Below, piece after piece: positions 42,533 to 49,944 of a stretch of DNA of 60,450 bases (position 1 is the stretch's first letter; each line of letters starts with the position of its first letter). The notes under the pieces are model-generated. The model ran no database searches. It was not told the DNA's origin and saw only the letters and a list, made by a program, of their open reading frames with translations. Source of the DNA: an uncultured Christensenellaceae bacterium (GTDB lineage Bacteria; Bacillota; Clostridia; Christensenellales; Pumilibacteraceae). The translations under genes and the position numbers were made by a program. Location: assembly GCA_910587445.1 (NCBI GenBank), contig CAJULE010000013.1, positions 1-60,450 on the forward strand, read 5' to 3'.

Positions 42533-42667
42533 TTTGCGCCTTTTTTTTTCGAAAAGGCGCGCCCAGAAAGACAAAAGGGAGGGAAACTTTCGACTGTTCC
42601 CCTCCCTTTTAAACCCCTCCCCTTTAAACGACTTAGGGCGCTGCCCTAAGAACCCTCTTTTAAGGAT
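42533..42667. repeat. Structured repeat family 2, most complete copy
   Basis: About 135 bp with three hairpins in order: GCGCCTTTT with AAAAGGCGC, GGGAGGGAAAC with GTTCCCCTCCC, and TTAGGGCGCTGCCCTAA. The end is CCTCTTTTAAGG. A matching copy runs off the left edge of the window at 1-109. Confidence 0.7.
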
Positions 42668-42793
42668 TGATTATCTAAACAGGAACACTCCTTATTTTTG
42701 TACAATATTTATAATGCTTACCCTCAACCGAAACACCAGAGGGCGGAGACGCAAGCAGTTCAAGACAAGCAAGCACCGACGACGTGAGTATAA

Positions 42794-42912
42794 CCGAGGG
42801 CTTAGATACGAGCGAGACGGGCAACAGGCGACGAGGCGGTGGGTTGCTGTACTACACCGTACTGCTCCCGCCACCGAGGAGCACGTAGCCCGTATTACGA
42901 CTAAGAACCTAA
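42794..42912. repeat. Long-hairpin repeat element (family 1), worn outer stem
   Basis: Nearly identical to 37972-38089, including the CTACACC apex between GTAC boxes (42849-42852 and 42859-42862) and the same decayed right end. Confidence 0.7.
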
Positions 42913-42924
42913 GTTCAAACAGCA

Positions 42925-43049
42925 CCCGAGGGTGTAGACGCGAGCAGTTCAAGGAAAAACAATTTTTTCGACGGGGCGCGTACTGTTTCGTACGTAACCC
43001 GAGAAAAAATTGCTTTGACGCAGAAATGCGACGCGTATACGCCCTCGGG
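42925..43049. repeat. Long-hairpin repeat element (family 1) abutting the sleB stop codon
   Basis: CCCGAGGGTGTAGACGCG pairs with CGCGTATACGCCCTCGGG; 125 bp, with the GTAC apex around TGTTTC. The right end lies 4 nt before the sleB stop (43054-43056). It is close in sequence to 38850-38974. Confidence 0.8.
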
Positions 43050-43053
43050 ACTT

Positions 43054-43737
43054 TTAGGCGCGGGCGAAACTGTGCTTGCCTATAGTCAACTCCACCTTAA
43101 GAGACCAGATCCACTTGCTGGTGGCGGTGGCGGGGTTGTAATAATAGAGACAGCCGTTCGTGGGGTCGCTGCCGTTGAGCGCATCGCGAGCGGCATTATA
43201 TGCGCTCTGGTTGGGCGTAAGGTTTATCTGCCCGTCGGCAACCGCCGTGAATGCAAGCGGCTGGTAGATAACGCCCGAAATCGTGTTCGGGAATTTAGAG
43301 CTGCGCACGCGGTTCAAGACGACTGCGGCGACCGCAACCTGACCCATATAAGGCTCTCCTCGCGCCTCGGCATAGACGCACCGAGCGAGAAGATTGAGGT
43401 TGGACGAGCTTATCGATCCCGAGGACGTACTGCCTCCGCTGCCCGTAAGAGTGATCTTAAGCGCCTTTTCGGTGCGATCGCCCACTATGCCGTCCACCGT
43501 AAGCCCGTAGTCCCTTTGGAAATTCTTGACTGCGGCAAGCGTCTTGCTTCCCCAAATACCGTCCACTTTTATCGTGTAATATCCAAGCTCCTTAAGTCTC
43601 GTCTGAACAGCCGTTATGTTCTGTTTCGTGTCGCCCTTTACGATGTTCTTCGCCTCGGCGTCGTAGGACGACGCTATGCCGACGGAAGCAACACACAGCA
43701 CAAGCGCAAGCACTATTGCCGTTAATTTCTTTTTCAA
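43054..43737 (-). CDS. sleB: Spore cortex-lytic enzyme SleB
   Basis: SleB hydrolyses spore cortex peptidoglycan at muramic-delta-lactam sites during germination. The 227-residue product has a signal peptide (residues 1-28), a PG_binding_1 domain (LKELGYYTIKVDGIWGSKT at about 45-65) and the Hydrolase_2 catalytic domain beginning LLARCVYAEARGEPYMGQVA at about 117, with the expected Glu. The start is a TTG at 43737, 9 nt after GGGAGG; no ATG fits and the ORF upstream overlaps spoIIR. Confidence 0.94.
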   Translation of the reverse strand: MKKKLTAIVLALVLCVASVGIASSYDAEAKNIVKGDTKQNITAVQTRLKELGYYTIKVDGIWGSKTLAAVKNFQRDYGLTVDGIVGDRTEKALKITLTGSGGSTSSGSISSSNLNLLARCVYAEARGEPYMGQVAVAAVVLNRVRSSKFPNTISGVIYQPLAFTAVADGQINLTPNQSAYNAARDALNGSDPTNGCLYYYNPATATSKWIWSLKVELTIGKHSFARA

Positions 43738-43754
43738 AATAAAATACCTCCCGT

Positions 43755-44309
43755 TTAGGAACGAAAGGTACTCACGAATTTTTTCCAAAGCTCGGCTATG
43801 AGAGAGCGATACTCGACACTGCCTTCGCCGCCCGCCGCCACATAACACAGCGGCGGATAGACGACGCACCACCAATTATCCCCCGCCCCGTCGCCGAGCT
43901 CGACTATGAGCGCGTCGTAATAGCCGCTTTCGACAACCACGCCCTCATACGTCCTTGTGGGGAAAAACTCGTTGTTGAGCTTTACTCTCGCGCCGTATCC
44001 GAAACCGTTTTTCTCGAGCACGCCGACCGCCTCTTTCTTTAAAGAGGGGAGCAGTTTTTCGAGTCGCGCGTAGGCGACGTCGAATGTGCCCGCGTCCGAC
44101 AGTTTATCCTCGATTATGGCGTTCAGCGCGTCTCGCACCTTAAGCTTGACCGCCTGATCCGCCTTGTCGTTGCTGTTCGCACGAATATGGATACGGATGA
44201 GTTTATACCCTTCGTCTCCCATAGTATGTACGCAACCGCACATAAATATTATAGTCGCAAACAAAAATATCGAGGCGCCAAACGCAATAAATCTATGTAT
44301 CTTTTTCAT
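43755..44309 (-). CDS. spoIIR: Stage II sporulation protein R
   Basis: SpoIIR is made in the forespore, secreted, and triggers SpoIIGA to process pro-SigE in the mother cell. The 184-residue protein has an N-terminal hydrophobic signal/anchor (about 8-28), the family start LIRIHIRANSNDKADQAVKLKVRD, FFPTRTYEGVVVESGYYDAL and the diagnostic NWWCVVYPPLCYV. It lies 18 bp upstream of sleB. Confidence 0.95.
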   Translation of the reverse strand: MKKIHRFIAFGASIFLFATIIFMCGCVHTMGDEGYKLIRIHIRANSNDKADQAVKLKVRDALNAIIEDKLSDAGTFDVAYARLEKLLPSLKKEAVGVLEKNGFGYGARVKLNNEFFPTRTYEGVVVESGYYDALIVELGDGAGDNWWCVVYPPLCYVAAGGEGSVEYRSLIAELWKKFVSTFRS

Positions 44310-44381
44310 GTCCTTACTCCCTGTCTTTATGAGACATAAAGGATTATGGACGAAAAAGAGTATGCGTATACATAAAGACGA

Positions 44382-44621
44382 CTATCTTTTTGCCAAAGTT
44401 ATGTCCCCGCAAATCACGTCCGAATACGAAAAAGACAACAGATCGATATGCTTGTCCGACGTGATCTTAAGCGTGAACACAGCGGGATACATCGCAGCGA
44501 TCTCTCCGTCATAGCGCTGTATGCGCTTTCTGCCTCTGTTGACGCTTATGCGGAGATTGCTCCCCTTAAGCCCCTCTATGCTTTGCTTTACTTCTTCTAT
44601 GGATACCGCTCTCTTTCTCAT
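44382..44621 (-). CDS. veg: Veg family protein
   Basis: A small conserved Firmicutes protein; in Bacillus subtilis Veg promotes biofilm matrix expression. The 79-residue protein shows IEGLKGSNLRISVNRGRKRIQ, AMYPAVFTLKI and the closing SFSYSDVICGDITL. GGAGAG precedes the ATG. It has its own promoter; spoIIR lies 72 bp downstream with little sign of coupling. Confidence 0.9.
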   Translation of the reverse strand: MRKRAVSIEEVKQSIEGLKGSNLRISVNRGRKRIQRYDGEIAAMYPAVFTLKITSDKHIDLLSFSYSDVICGDITLAKR

Positions 44622-44659
44622 GCGCCCTCTCCTTGTCGTTATGTAGTCGGTATCCGCCC

Positions 44660-44689
44660 TTTATATTCGAGTGGCATTTTTGCTTGCAA
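44660..44689 (-). promoter_or_regulatory. Probable veg promoter
   Basis: On the minus strand TTGCAA (44684-44689), an 18-nt spacer and TATAAA (44660-44665), about 38 nt before the ATG. A hairpin (GCATTTT..AAAATGC) overlaps the -35 side. Confidence 0.5.
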
Positions 44690-44712
44690 CGGCAAAATGC
44701 AACGACGACAAC

Positions 44713-44790
44713 TTCGGTATATTGCGCCGCCGAAATCGGCGGTGAGCGCTTAAATAGCGCAAATCGGGCTTGCCGGAAATATATACCGAA
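44713..44790. other. Unassigned four-helix RNA-like structure
   Basis: A 10-bp closing stem (TTCGGTATAT at 44713-44722 with ATATACCGAA at 44781-44790) encloses three hairpins: CCGCCG with CGGCGG, GCGCT with AGCGC, and CGG with CCG. The result is a compact junction. It lies upstream of veg and downstream of the SDR gene. It fits no riboswitch or tRNA that I know. Confidence 0.45.
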
Positions 44791-44825
44791 TTTATTGTGC
44801 CCCTTTGCACCTTTTTTTATCCTAA

Positions 44826-44861
44826 GGAAAAAGCGAAGACTGTGCTCCGCTTTTTCCGTTT
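44826..44861 (-). terminator. Terminator after the SDR gene
   Basis: GGAAAAAGCG pairs with CGCTTTTTCC across an 11-nt loop, 3-38 bp beyond the SDR stop. A second smaller hairpin with a T7 tail (GTGC..GCAC) follows on the plus strand at about 44796-44819. Confidence 0.6.
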
Positions 44862-44863
44862 CG

Positions 44864-45631
44864 TCACTTGTCGTTCTTTTGCTGTTTCAGCCAGAGGTTC
44901 ATCATGGCTTTTTGCGTAAGCATTTTGGACGCGAGATGGCAGGTCTTGTTATAGCCGCCGTACACGGACATATCCTTACCCTTCTTTGCGTCGGCGATCG
45001 CGCGCGCGGCGACGTCCTTTGGCGTCGTCAGGTGTTTGAACTTCGTCACGCCCTTGTCCGCCCCTATCTCCGCTCGGGTGAGAAAAGGCGTCGCCATCCA
45101 CCCGGGACAGACTGCCGTTGCCGTTATGCCTCGAGGCTTAAGTTCGACATTCAGCGCACGCGTATAGTTTCTTACGAACGCTTTGGTCGACGCATAGATG
45201 TTCATATAAGGCAGAGGCTGGAAAGCGGAGATCGACGCAATGTTGACTATCCTGCTTCCTTTGGTCATGTGCTTCAATGCAATGAGTCCGATCGCCACAA
45301 GCGCGTTCACATTGAGATCTATGATATTCAAAGACTGCGCCACGTCTATGTCGTCGTATGCGCAGAACTTGCCGTAGCCCGCGGCATTCACGAGCCAGCG
45401 CACATTATACTCGTCCTTATCGAGCATTGCATCCACTTTCCCGAAGCTGTCGCGCTCGGAGAGATCGAGACATACGGGGACGACCTTTTTGCCGTATTCC
45501 GCATACAGCTCGTCGAGTTTTGCGCAGTTTCGCGCTATAGTCCAAATTTCGTCCACCTCGCTTTCGAGCAATGCGACGAATTCTCTGCCGAGCCCGCCGC
45601 TCGCTCCCGTAACAATGGCTATGTTTTTCAT
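44864..45631 (-). CDS. Short-chain dehydrogenase/reductase
   Basis: A classical SDR oxidoreductase of 255 residues. The NAD(P)-binding TGASGGLG is at about 8-15, NAAGYG at about 86, catalytic Ser in NIASIS and the active pair in YASTK (about 151-155), then PGWMATPF. GAGGAG precedes the ATG. Substrate cannot be inferred; context is not informative. Confidence 0.9.
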   Translation of the reverse strand: MKNIAIVTGASGGLGREFVALLESEVDEIWTIARNCAKLDELYAEYGKKVVPVCLDLSERDSFGKVDAMLDKDEYNVRWLVNAAGYGKFCAYDDIDVAQSLNIIDLNVNALVAIGLIALKHMTKGSRIVNIASISAFQPLPYMNIYASTKAFVRNYTRALNVELKPRGITATAVCPGWMATPFLTRAEIGADKGVTKFKHLTTPKDVAARAIADAKKGKDMSVYGGYNKTCHLASKMLTQKAMMNLWLKQQKNDK

Positions 45632-45719
45632 GGCTTTCTCCTCTTCTCTATCTTTCCCCTCTTTGCGAAAAATTATCGCTTATCCCACTGCGGCAAAGCG
45701 GCGCAAACCCTCTTATAAG

Positions 45720-45750
45720 AAAAACCGAGGCGCTCGTCCTCGGTTTATGT
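45720..45750 (-). terminator. Terminator after the zinc-ribbon gene
   Basis: AAACCGAGG pairs perfectly with CCTCGGTTT around CGCTCGT, followed by TTTCTT on the minus strand. Confidence 0.75.
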
Positions 45751-45792
45751 TTGACACGCTTTGCGCAAATCATCAAAGAGGCGGAAGCGAGA

Positions 45793-46278
45793 CTAAAAAT
45801 CCTCGTCGTCCTCGTCTTCTTCCTCTTCCTCGTCGTCGTCCTCGAAGTCGCTCGGATCGACGTCGTAATCGAAGTCGTCGGGTTCCTTGTCGCCCTCGTA
45901 TTCGTCGCCGTCGTCCTCGTTTTCTTCTTCCTCGAGCTCGGAGAGCGGAATCATATCGAGATCGTCGTCTGCGGTGTCCTCTTCGGCGATCGTCTCGTCG
46001 TTTTCGAATTCCCCGTCCTCTTCTTCGTGCGAAGCCTTTTCGTCACGCTCTTTCTTGCACATGAAGCAGATGTCCTCGTCCTCTTCGAGATAGTTGACGC
46101 GGCACACGGGGCAAAGACGCTCCTCGCCCTCGTCGTCGTCATCGGGTATGAGAAAGCCCTTGTCGAGCATACCGAGTTCGGCTTTGCAGACGGTGCAATA
46201 TTTATCTTTCTTGTTTATATAGTTGAGCTCACAGCGCGGGCAAAGAATATAAACAGGTTTCTTGTCGTCCTTTTTCAT
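45793..46278 (-). CDS. Double zinc-ribbon protein with very acidic tail
   Basis: I do not recognise a named family for this 161-residue protein. Two cysteine-ribbon modules are visible: CPRC with CTVC (about 13-33) and CPVC with CFMC (about 55-73). The rest is extremely acidic, ending in a run of Asp/Glu over about 30 residues. This could be a nucleic-acid mimic or a ribosome- or polymerase-associated factor, but that is speculation. GGAGAA precedes the ATG at 46278, and a good promoter lies upstream. Confidence 0.75.
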   Translation of the reverse strand: MKKDDKKPVYILCPRCELNYINKKDKYCTVCKAELGMLDKGFLIPDDDDEGEERLCPVCRVNYLEEDEDICFMCKKERDEKASHEEEDGEFENDETIAEEDTADDDLDMIPLSELEEEENEDDGDEYEGDKEPDDFDYDVDPSDFEDDDEEEEEDEDDEDF

Positions 46279-46345
46279 AAATTCTCCAACGTGTAATTTT
46301 TCCGGCTTTCCCGCAAGGCAAAACGCCAAGGGAGAAGTCGCAATT

Positions 46346-46374
46346 ATTATATGCGTTTTACGACGTTTTGTAAA
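46346..46374 (-). promoter_or_regulatory. Promoter of the acidic zinc-ribbon gene
   Basis: On the minus strand TTTACA (46369-46374), a 17-nt spacer and a perfect TATAAT (46346-46351). Confidence 0.7.
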
Positions 46375-46512
46375 CTGTTTTAACCCTTACTTTTACAAAT
46401 ATTTTTGCCTTTTTGTAAACTTTTTCGCTTGCAAGCGCATTGCGTGCGACGCACTCGATTCCGTCCGTAAAAAACGGATTCGATCGCCTTGCCCGACTTT
46501 CCCTTGCGCGGC

Positions 46513-47001
46513 TCATTTTCTGCGGCGGATTTTCAGATATCTCCTAAGTCTCAACAGAATGAAAAAGATTCCGAACGCGGCGTCGAGAATAAAACTCCAA
46601 ACATAGACGGACACGAGAAAAAGCGCGCCCGTAAAGAACAACAGCGCGCAAAGCTCGCGTATAAAAACGCCGAGCGCCTTGCCTGCCGAGCGCACGTCGA
46701 ATTTATCGTCGTAATACACGGGAATAATGCGAATGAAATAGATGACGCTCACAAGCCCCATTATTATCCCGAGCCACATCCTGATCGAAAAGAATGTCAG
46801 CGTACTCGACAAAACTATCATGACAAGTCCGTCGATAAAGAGCACGCCCGCAAGCGCAAGAAAGAGAAATATGTATATGGGAGTCTGCCAACGGAGCGGC
46901 GCGAGAATCGCGTTCTTTCTGCCGTAAACGTAGTTCGGAAGTTCGTACATCAGCGGCAACAGCAGAATCACCGTCACTATAGCTACGATTATGTATATCA
47001 T
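46513..47001 (-). CDS. Integral membrane protein of unknown function
   Basis: A 162-residue protein with about five hydrophobic segments (about 2-22, 43-62, 63-92, 112-130 and 131-152) and a basic C-terminus (RLRRYLKIRRRK). No family was recognised. Its ATG overlaps the stop of the GNAT gene by 4 nt (ATGA), so the two are co-translated. Confidence 0.7.
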   Translation of the reverse strand: MIYIIVAIVTVILLLPLMYELPNYVYGRKNAILAPLRWQTPIYIFLFLALAGVLFIDGLVMIVLSSTLTFFSIRMWLGIIMGLVSVIYFIRIIPVYYDDKFDVRSAGKALGVFIRELCALLFFTGALFLVSVYVWSFILDAAFGIFFILLRLRRYLKIRRRK

Positions 47002-47486
47002 TGCCGCTCCTTTTTCGAAAACTTTCTGACCATCATGAGGACGCGTTCGGGCAGGTTTTTGTACGCGCCTTTCGAGTAGATCTTTTTAGTGACGAAGCCG
47101 CGGCGAAGATACATCTTTATCGCCCTGTCGTTGTCTTCGCGCACGTAAAGAACCACTTTGTCGAAACGCCGAGCGGCTCTTATCAGTGCGGCGTCGAGGA
47201 GAGCCGCTCCGTGCCCCTTGCCCCTATACTGCCGCCGTAGCCCTATTCCGAGACTGCCCGTACGTATTCCGCGCGTGGGCACGACGTCGCACCACCCTGC
47301 GACCCTGTCGCCGTCCAACAGAAACAGCTCGACGCTTTTCGTCTCTTTGCAACGCCGAATAAACGCAACGCACTCCTCGAGAGAAAAGCCGACGTTTATC
47401 GCCAGCCATTTGCCCTCGCGAGCGACTTCATCGAGTGCGGAAGCATAGCTCTCCGCCCCGTCGATATTTGCGTCCACTATTTCCAT
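46998..47486 (-). CDS. GNAT family N-acetyltransferase
   Basis: A 162-residue acetyl-CoA-dependent acyltransferase. The core motif A reads LGIGLRRQYRGKGHGAALLDAAL (acetyl-CoA loop QYRGKGHG), and NDRAIKMYLRRGFV is motif B. No Shine-Dalgarno precedes the ATG at 47486, which lies 7 nt from a -10 box, so the mRNA may be leaderless. A TTG 13 codons upstream is in frame but overlaps the promoter. Substrate unknown. Confidence 0.88.
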   Translation of the reverse strand: MEIVDANIDGAESYASALDEVAREGKWLAINVGFSLEECVAFIRRCKETKSVELFLLDGDRVAGWCDVVPTRGIRTGSLGIGLRRQYRGKGHGAALLDAALIRAARRFDKVVLYVREDNDRAIKMYLRRGFVTKKIYSKGAYKNLPERVLMMVRKFSKKERQ

Positions 47487-47493
47487 ACCGTAT

Positions 47494-47522
47494 ATTTTAC
47501 TATATTCGCGCCGTAAAATCAA
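47494..47522 (-). promoter_or_regulatory. GNAT promoter, leaderless arrangement
   Basis: On the minus strand TTGATT (47517-47522), a 17-nt spacer and TAAAAT (47494-47499), then 7 nt to the ATG. Confidence 0.55.
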
Positions 47523-47523
47523 C

Positions 47524-47543
47524 AAAAAACCGAGCGGTTTTTT
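47524..47543. terminator. Bidirectional terminator
   Basis: AAAAAACCG pairs with CGGTTTTTT around a 2-nt AG centre. It lies between the NlpC/P60 gene and the GNAT promoter. The very short loop makes it less certain. Confidence 0.45.
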
Positions 47544-47664
47544 GTCGATAAAGTGACGGTTTCGTGAAATCGTCGAAAGTATTCGTCAAAGTCTTGCCCA
47601 CCTCGATCGATAGGGCAAATATGCCGTATCTGCCTTTGCCAAAAACTCACGTCACCCGCCTATT

Positions 47665-48615
47665 TCAAAAGATTAGTCTGCGCGCACATATAAAGTAGCT
47701 GTGGCGTTTCGCCGACATCTCTTCGATAACGGCATAGTCGGACGCCGTGTGCAAGATGTAATTATCTCCGAGATAGAGCGCCACGTGCCCTATGCGCTCC
47801 ACGCCGACATTGTTCTTGCGCGAATCGTTTGTGAAGAATAACAGGTCGCCGCGGCGAATGTCGGCTTTGGCTATGAGCGTGCCCTGTACGCTCTGCGAGC
47901 GGCTTGTAGTATCGAGATTTATGTTTGCGCCGACCTTGAATATGTACTGCATGAGCGACGAACAGTCGAACTCGGAAATGACGAATGCTTTGTTGAGCGT
48001 GCCGCCGAAATGATAGCGTTGCGCCCCGAACACGTACGGAGTGCCGAGCACCTTCTTGCCCTCGTCTATGACGCTCTCCGTTTTGGAATTTCCCTTGTCG
48101 AACTCGCGCTCGTACACATATGCCGCCGACACATAACCGTAACCGTTTAAGTATCTGACCTTATACCAGCCGTTTGCGACCGACACAAACGAGAGCATAT
48201 CGCCCTTGTCTATGACGCCGAGCCGCTTGTACGATGTTCCCGCACCTGCCCTTACGGAAAGCGAATCGACTTTCGAGCAGATGAGGACGTCTCCCTTTTT
48301 GACGGGCACAACCGTATCGGGCTTATCGTTCGGCTTCTCCTCGGGCTTTTCCGCAGGCGGCTCGGGTGCGGGCTCGGACGGCGTTTCCGGAAGAGTCACG
48401 CTCGGAATGTCGTCGGGATCCTCCGTATCGCCGCTGTTGTCGCCTTCGCCCTCCGACGGTATGCCCGGAGAGAGCATCGAATCGGAACCGTTGTTTTCGT
48501 CGGGTCGCTTACCGCAGCCGCCGAGCCAAAAACACAGCCCCGTCATAACTACAAGCGCAATGATAAGTGCGGCAATGCGCACGCTTATTGCAAGTTTGGA
48601 TTGGTATGTTTTCAT
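47665..48615 (-). CDS. NlpC/P60 cell-wall hydrolase lipoprotein with SH3 domain
   Basis: A probable peptidoglycan endopeptidase, 316 residues. It has a membrane signal ending in a lipobox (FWLGGC, about residue 35), a Pro/Glu/Asp-rich linker of about 65 residues, an SH3b domain (SLSVRAGAGTSYKRLGVI at about 118-135) and a C-terminal NlpC/P60 domain. Catalytic Cys is in EFDCSSLMQYIF (about 216), His in RIGHVALYLGD, and the third residue probably His in ILHTAS. The ATG at 48615 is preferred over one 15 codons upstream. Confidence 0.9.
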   Translation of the reverse strand: MKTYQSKLAISVRIAALIIALVVMTGLCFWLGGCGKRPDENNGSDSMLSPGIPSEGEGDNSGDTEDPDDIPSVTLPETPSEPAPEPPAEKPEEKPNDKPDTVVPVKKGDVLICSKVDSLSVRAGAGTSYKRLGVIDKGDMLSFVSVANGWYKVRYLNGYGYVSAAYVYEREFDKGNSKTESVIDEGKKVLGTPYVFGAQRYHFGGTLNKAFVISEFDCSSLMQYIFKVGANINLDTTSRSQSVQGTLIAKADIRRGDLLFFTNDSRKNNVGVERIGHVALYLGDNYILHTASDYAVIEEMSAKRHSYFICARRLIF

Positions 48616-48871
48616 GCTACACCGTCCCTGTTGTCCTATAGTGCACCGTGAGTGTAACAAAAGTCGCGCCTTTGTGTCAAATAAACAAAGGGCGCGACAA
48701 AAAAATTTTTTATTATCCGTGCATAATTTTTATATTTGCCTTACATACATACTTTTTTTAATTTTATTAAATTGTTGTTTAATATTATTGTGAATAATAT
48801 GTATTTTGCAAGGCTCTTCATTTTAAATAACGCATATTGTACGGAAATTCTATTTGTTTTTAATTTATACA

Positions 48872-49063
48872 TTAAAATATCGTCTCGGGGTCGAGGTAGT
48901 CGGGGCTGTCGGGCGTAAGAAACCGTCCTATCTGCGCGTCGTAATACCTACTGTTAAGATAACACAATTCCGTCTCATTGTCAAGGTAATAATAAAAATT
49001 GCCATTATGATAAAGTCGAAAGTCCTGATTGACTTTCGACTTTACAATTTTACTTACATTCAA
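48872..49063 (-). pseudogene. RHS core 3'-end remnant
   Basis: A 63-codon frame containing LCYLNSRYYDAQIGRF and PDYLDPETI, the end of an RHS repeat core. The DNA at 48877-48990 is a diverged duplicate of about 51425-51540 within the main RHS gene. This is what remains when a new C-terminal cassette displaces an older one. The upstream half of the frame is unrelated. Confidence 0.7.
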
Positions 49064-49478
49064 CCATTAAATTTTCAATGTCTGTTATAAAAACTTCCAT
49101 TTCTGTTTTTTTTGAATATCCTTTTAACAATAATCCTTTTGCCAAATCCGAATATAACTCTATTTCAATGTAAAATCTATCTTTTTTAATCATTTCAGCA
49201 AACTCATTATAATTCACGTAAATTCTTTTGTTTTTAACAAACTTACAAATAGAAACATATGCGTACTCATTATCTTGAATTTCCGAAATTTTAAGCCTTA
49301 GTTCCGTCCTATCAGATAGCTTATGCCCATTTTGATAAATTCCGTTACTAAATAATAGAATCAACTCGGATTTTTCCACATAAATAGAATCAATATAACA
49401 TTCATGCAAGCTAAAATTTATAATAGAATTATTTATAAAGTTCATATTACCACCTGTTAAATAATCGTATAAATTCAT
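49050..49478 (-). CDS. Hypothetical protein, candidate immunity protein
   Basis: A 142-residue AT-rich protein without recognised domain; beta-rich and acidic, no signal peptide. It lies in the RHS cassette array directly upstream of the core remnant, which is where immunity genes of displaced toxins sit. The first ATG (49478) lacks a clear Shine-Dalgarno; a Met at codon 12, with GGTGG before it, is an alternative. The role is inferred from position only. Confidence 0.5.
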   Translation of the reverse strand: MNLYDYLTGGNMNFINNSIINFSLHECYIDSIYVEKSELILLFSNGIYQNGHKLSDRTELRLKISEIQDNEYAYVSICKFVKNKRIYVNYNEFAEMIKKDRFYIEIELYSDLAKGLLLKGYSKKTEMEVFITDIENLMVECK

Positions 49479-49510
49479 TCCATAGTTTTTTCAGAGCTTT
49501 CTTTGCTTTA

Positions 49511-49942
49511 TTAGCCATCAATACCATTAAATCCTTCCGACCATTCCAAATCTTTATCAGGTTGCCATTTGTCTATAAAAAATTCCGCCGTACGATAAGC
49601 TCTCTTTTTTTCTTGACTTTTTTTCTCGTGTTCAGCTTTATCATACGAAGAAAAAACACCGAAATCTGCCCACTCGTAAACATCATCGTCTATTTGTTTT
49701 TCACAAGAAAGTTCATAAATGTCTATCTCTTCTTTATTTACATTATCGTCATCAAACCATACACCTCTTTTATCTATATGAAAATGGGATTTGTCGAAAT
49801 CCTTAAATCCTGTCTTTACACTATAGACGTCTATCATTTCTTTCGCCTTTTTCAACGTAGTAAAATACCCTATGCCAAACGTACTCGTTAAACTATCATC
49901 AATACGATATTGAAAGTACAATTTGTAAAAGTATTTCAGCAT
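49511..49942 (-). CDS. Hypothetical protein, candidate immunity protein
   Basis: A 143-residue charged, aromatic-rich soluble protein (DIYELSCEKQIDDDVYEWADFG in the middle, split by no domain I know). AAGGAG precedes the ATG at 49942. It begins only 2 bp after the orphan toxin tail at 49945-50430, the classic toxin-then-immunity arrangement, so immunity is the likeliest role. Sequence alone does not name a family. Confidence 0.6.
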   Translation of the reverse strand: MLKYFYKLYFQYRIDDSLTSTFGIGYFTTLKKAKEMIDVYSVKTGFKDFDKSHFHIDKRGVWFDDDNVNKEEIDIYELSCEKQIDDDVYEWADFGVFSSYDKAEHEKKSQEKKRAYRTAEFFIDKWQPDKDLEWSEGFNGIDG

Positions 49943-49944
49943 TA

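Larger units (their letters stand above)
42415..43053. other. Intergenic repeat cluster III between sleB and ypeB
   Basis: No gene is supported. A TTTGCGCCTTTTTTTT word occurs at about 42448 and again at 42533. The second opens a family 2 element, which is followed by two family 1 copies. In most relatives sleB and ypeB are adjacent. Confidence 0.6.
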
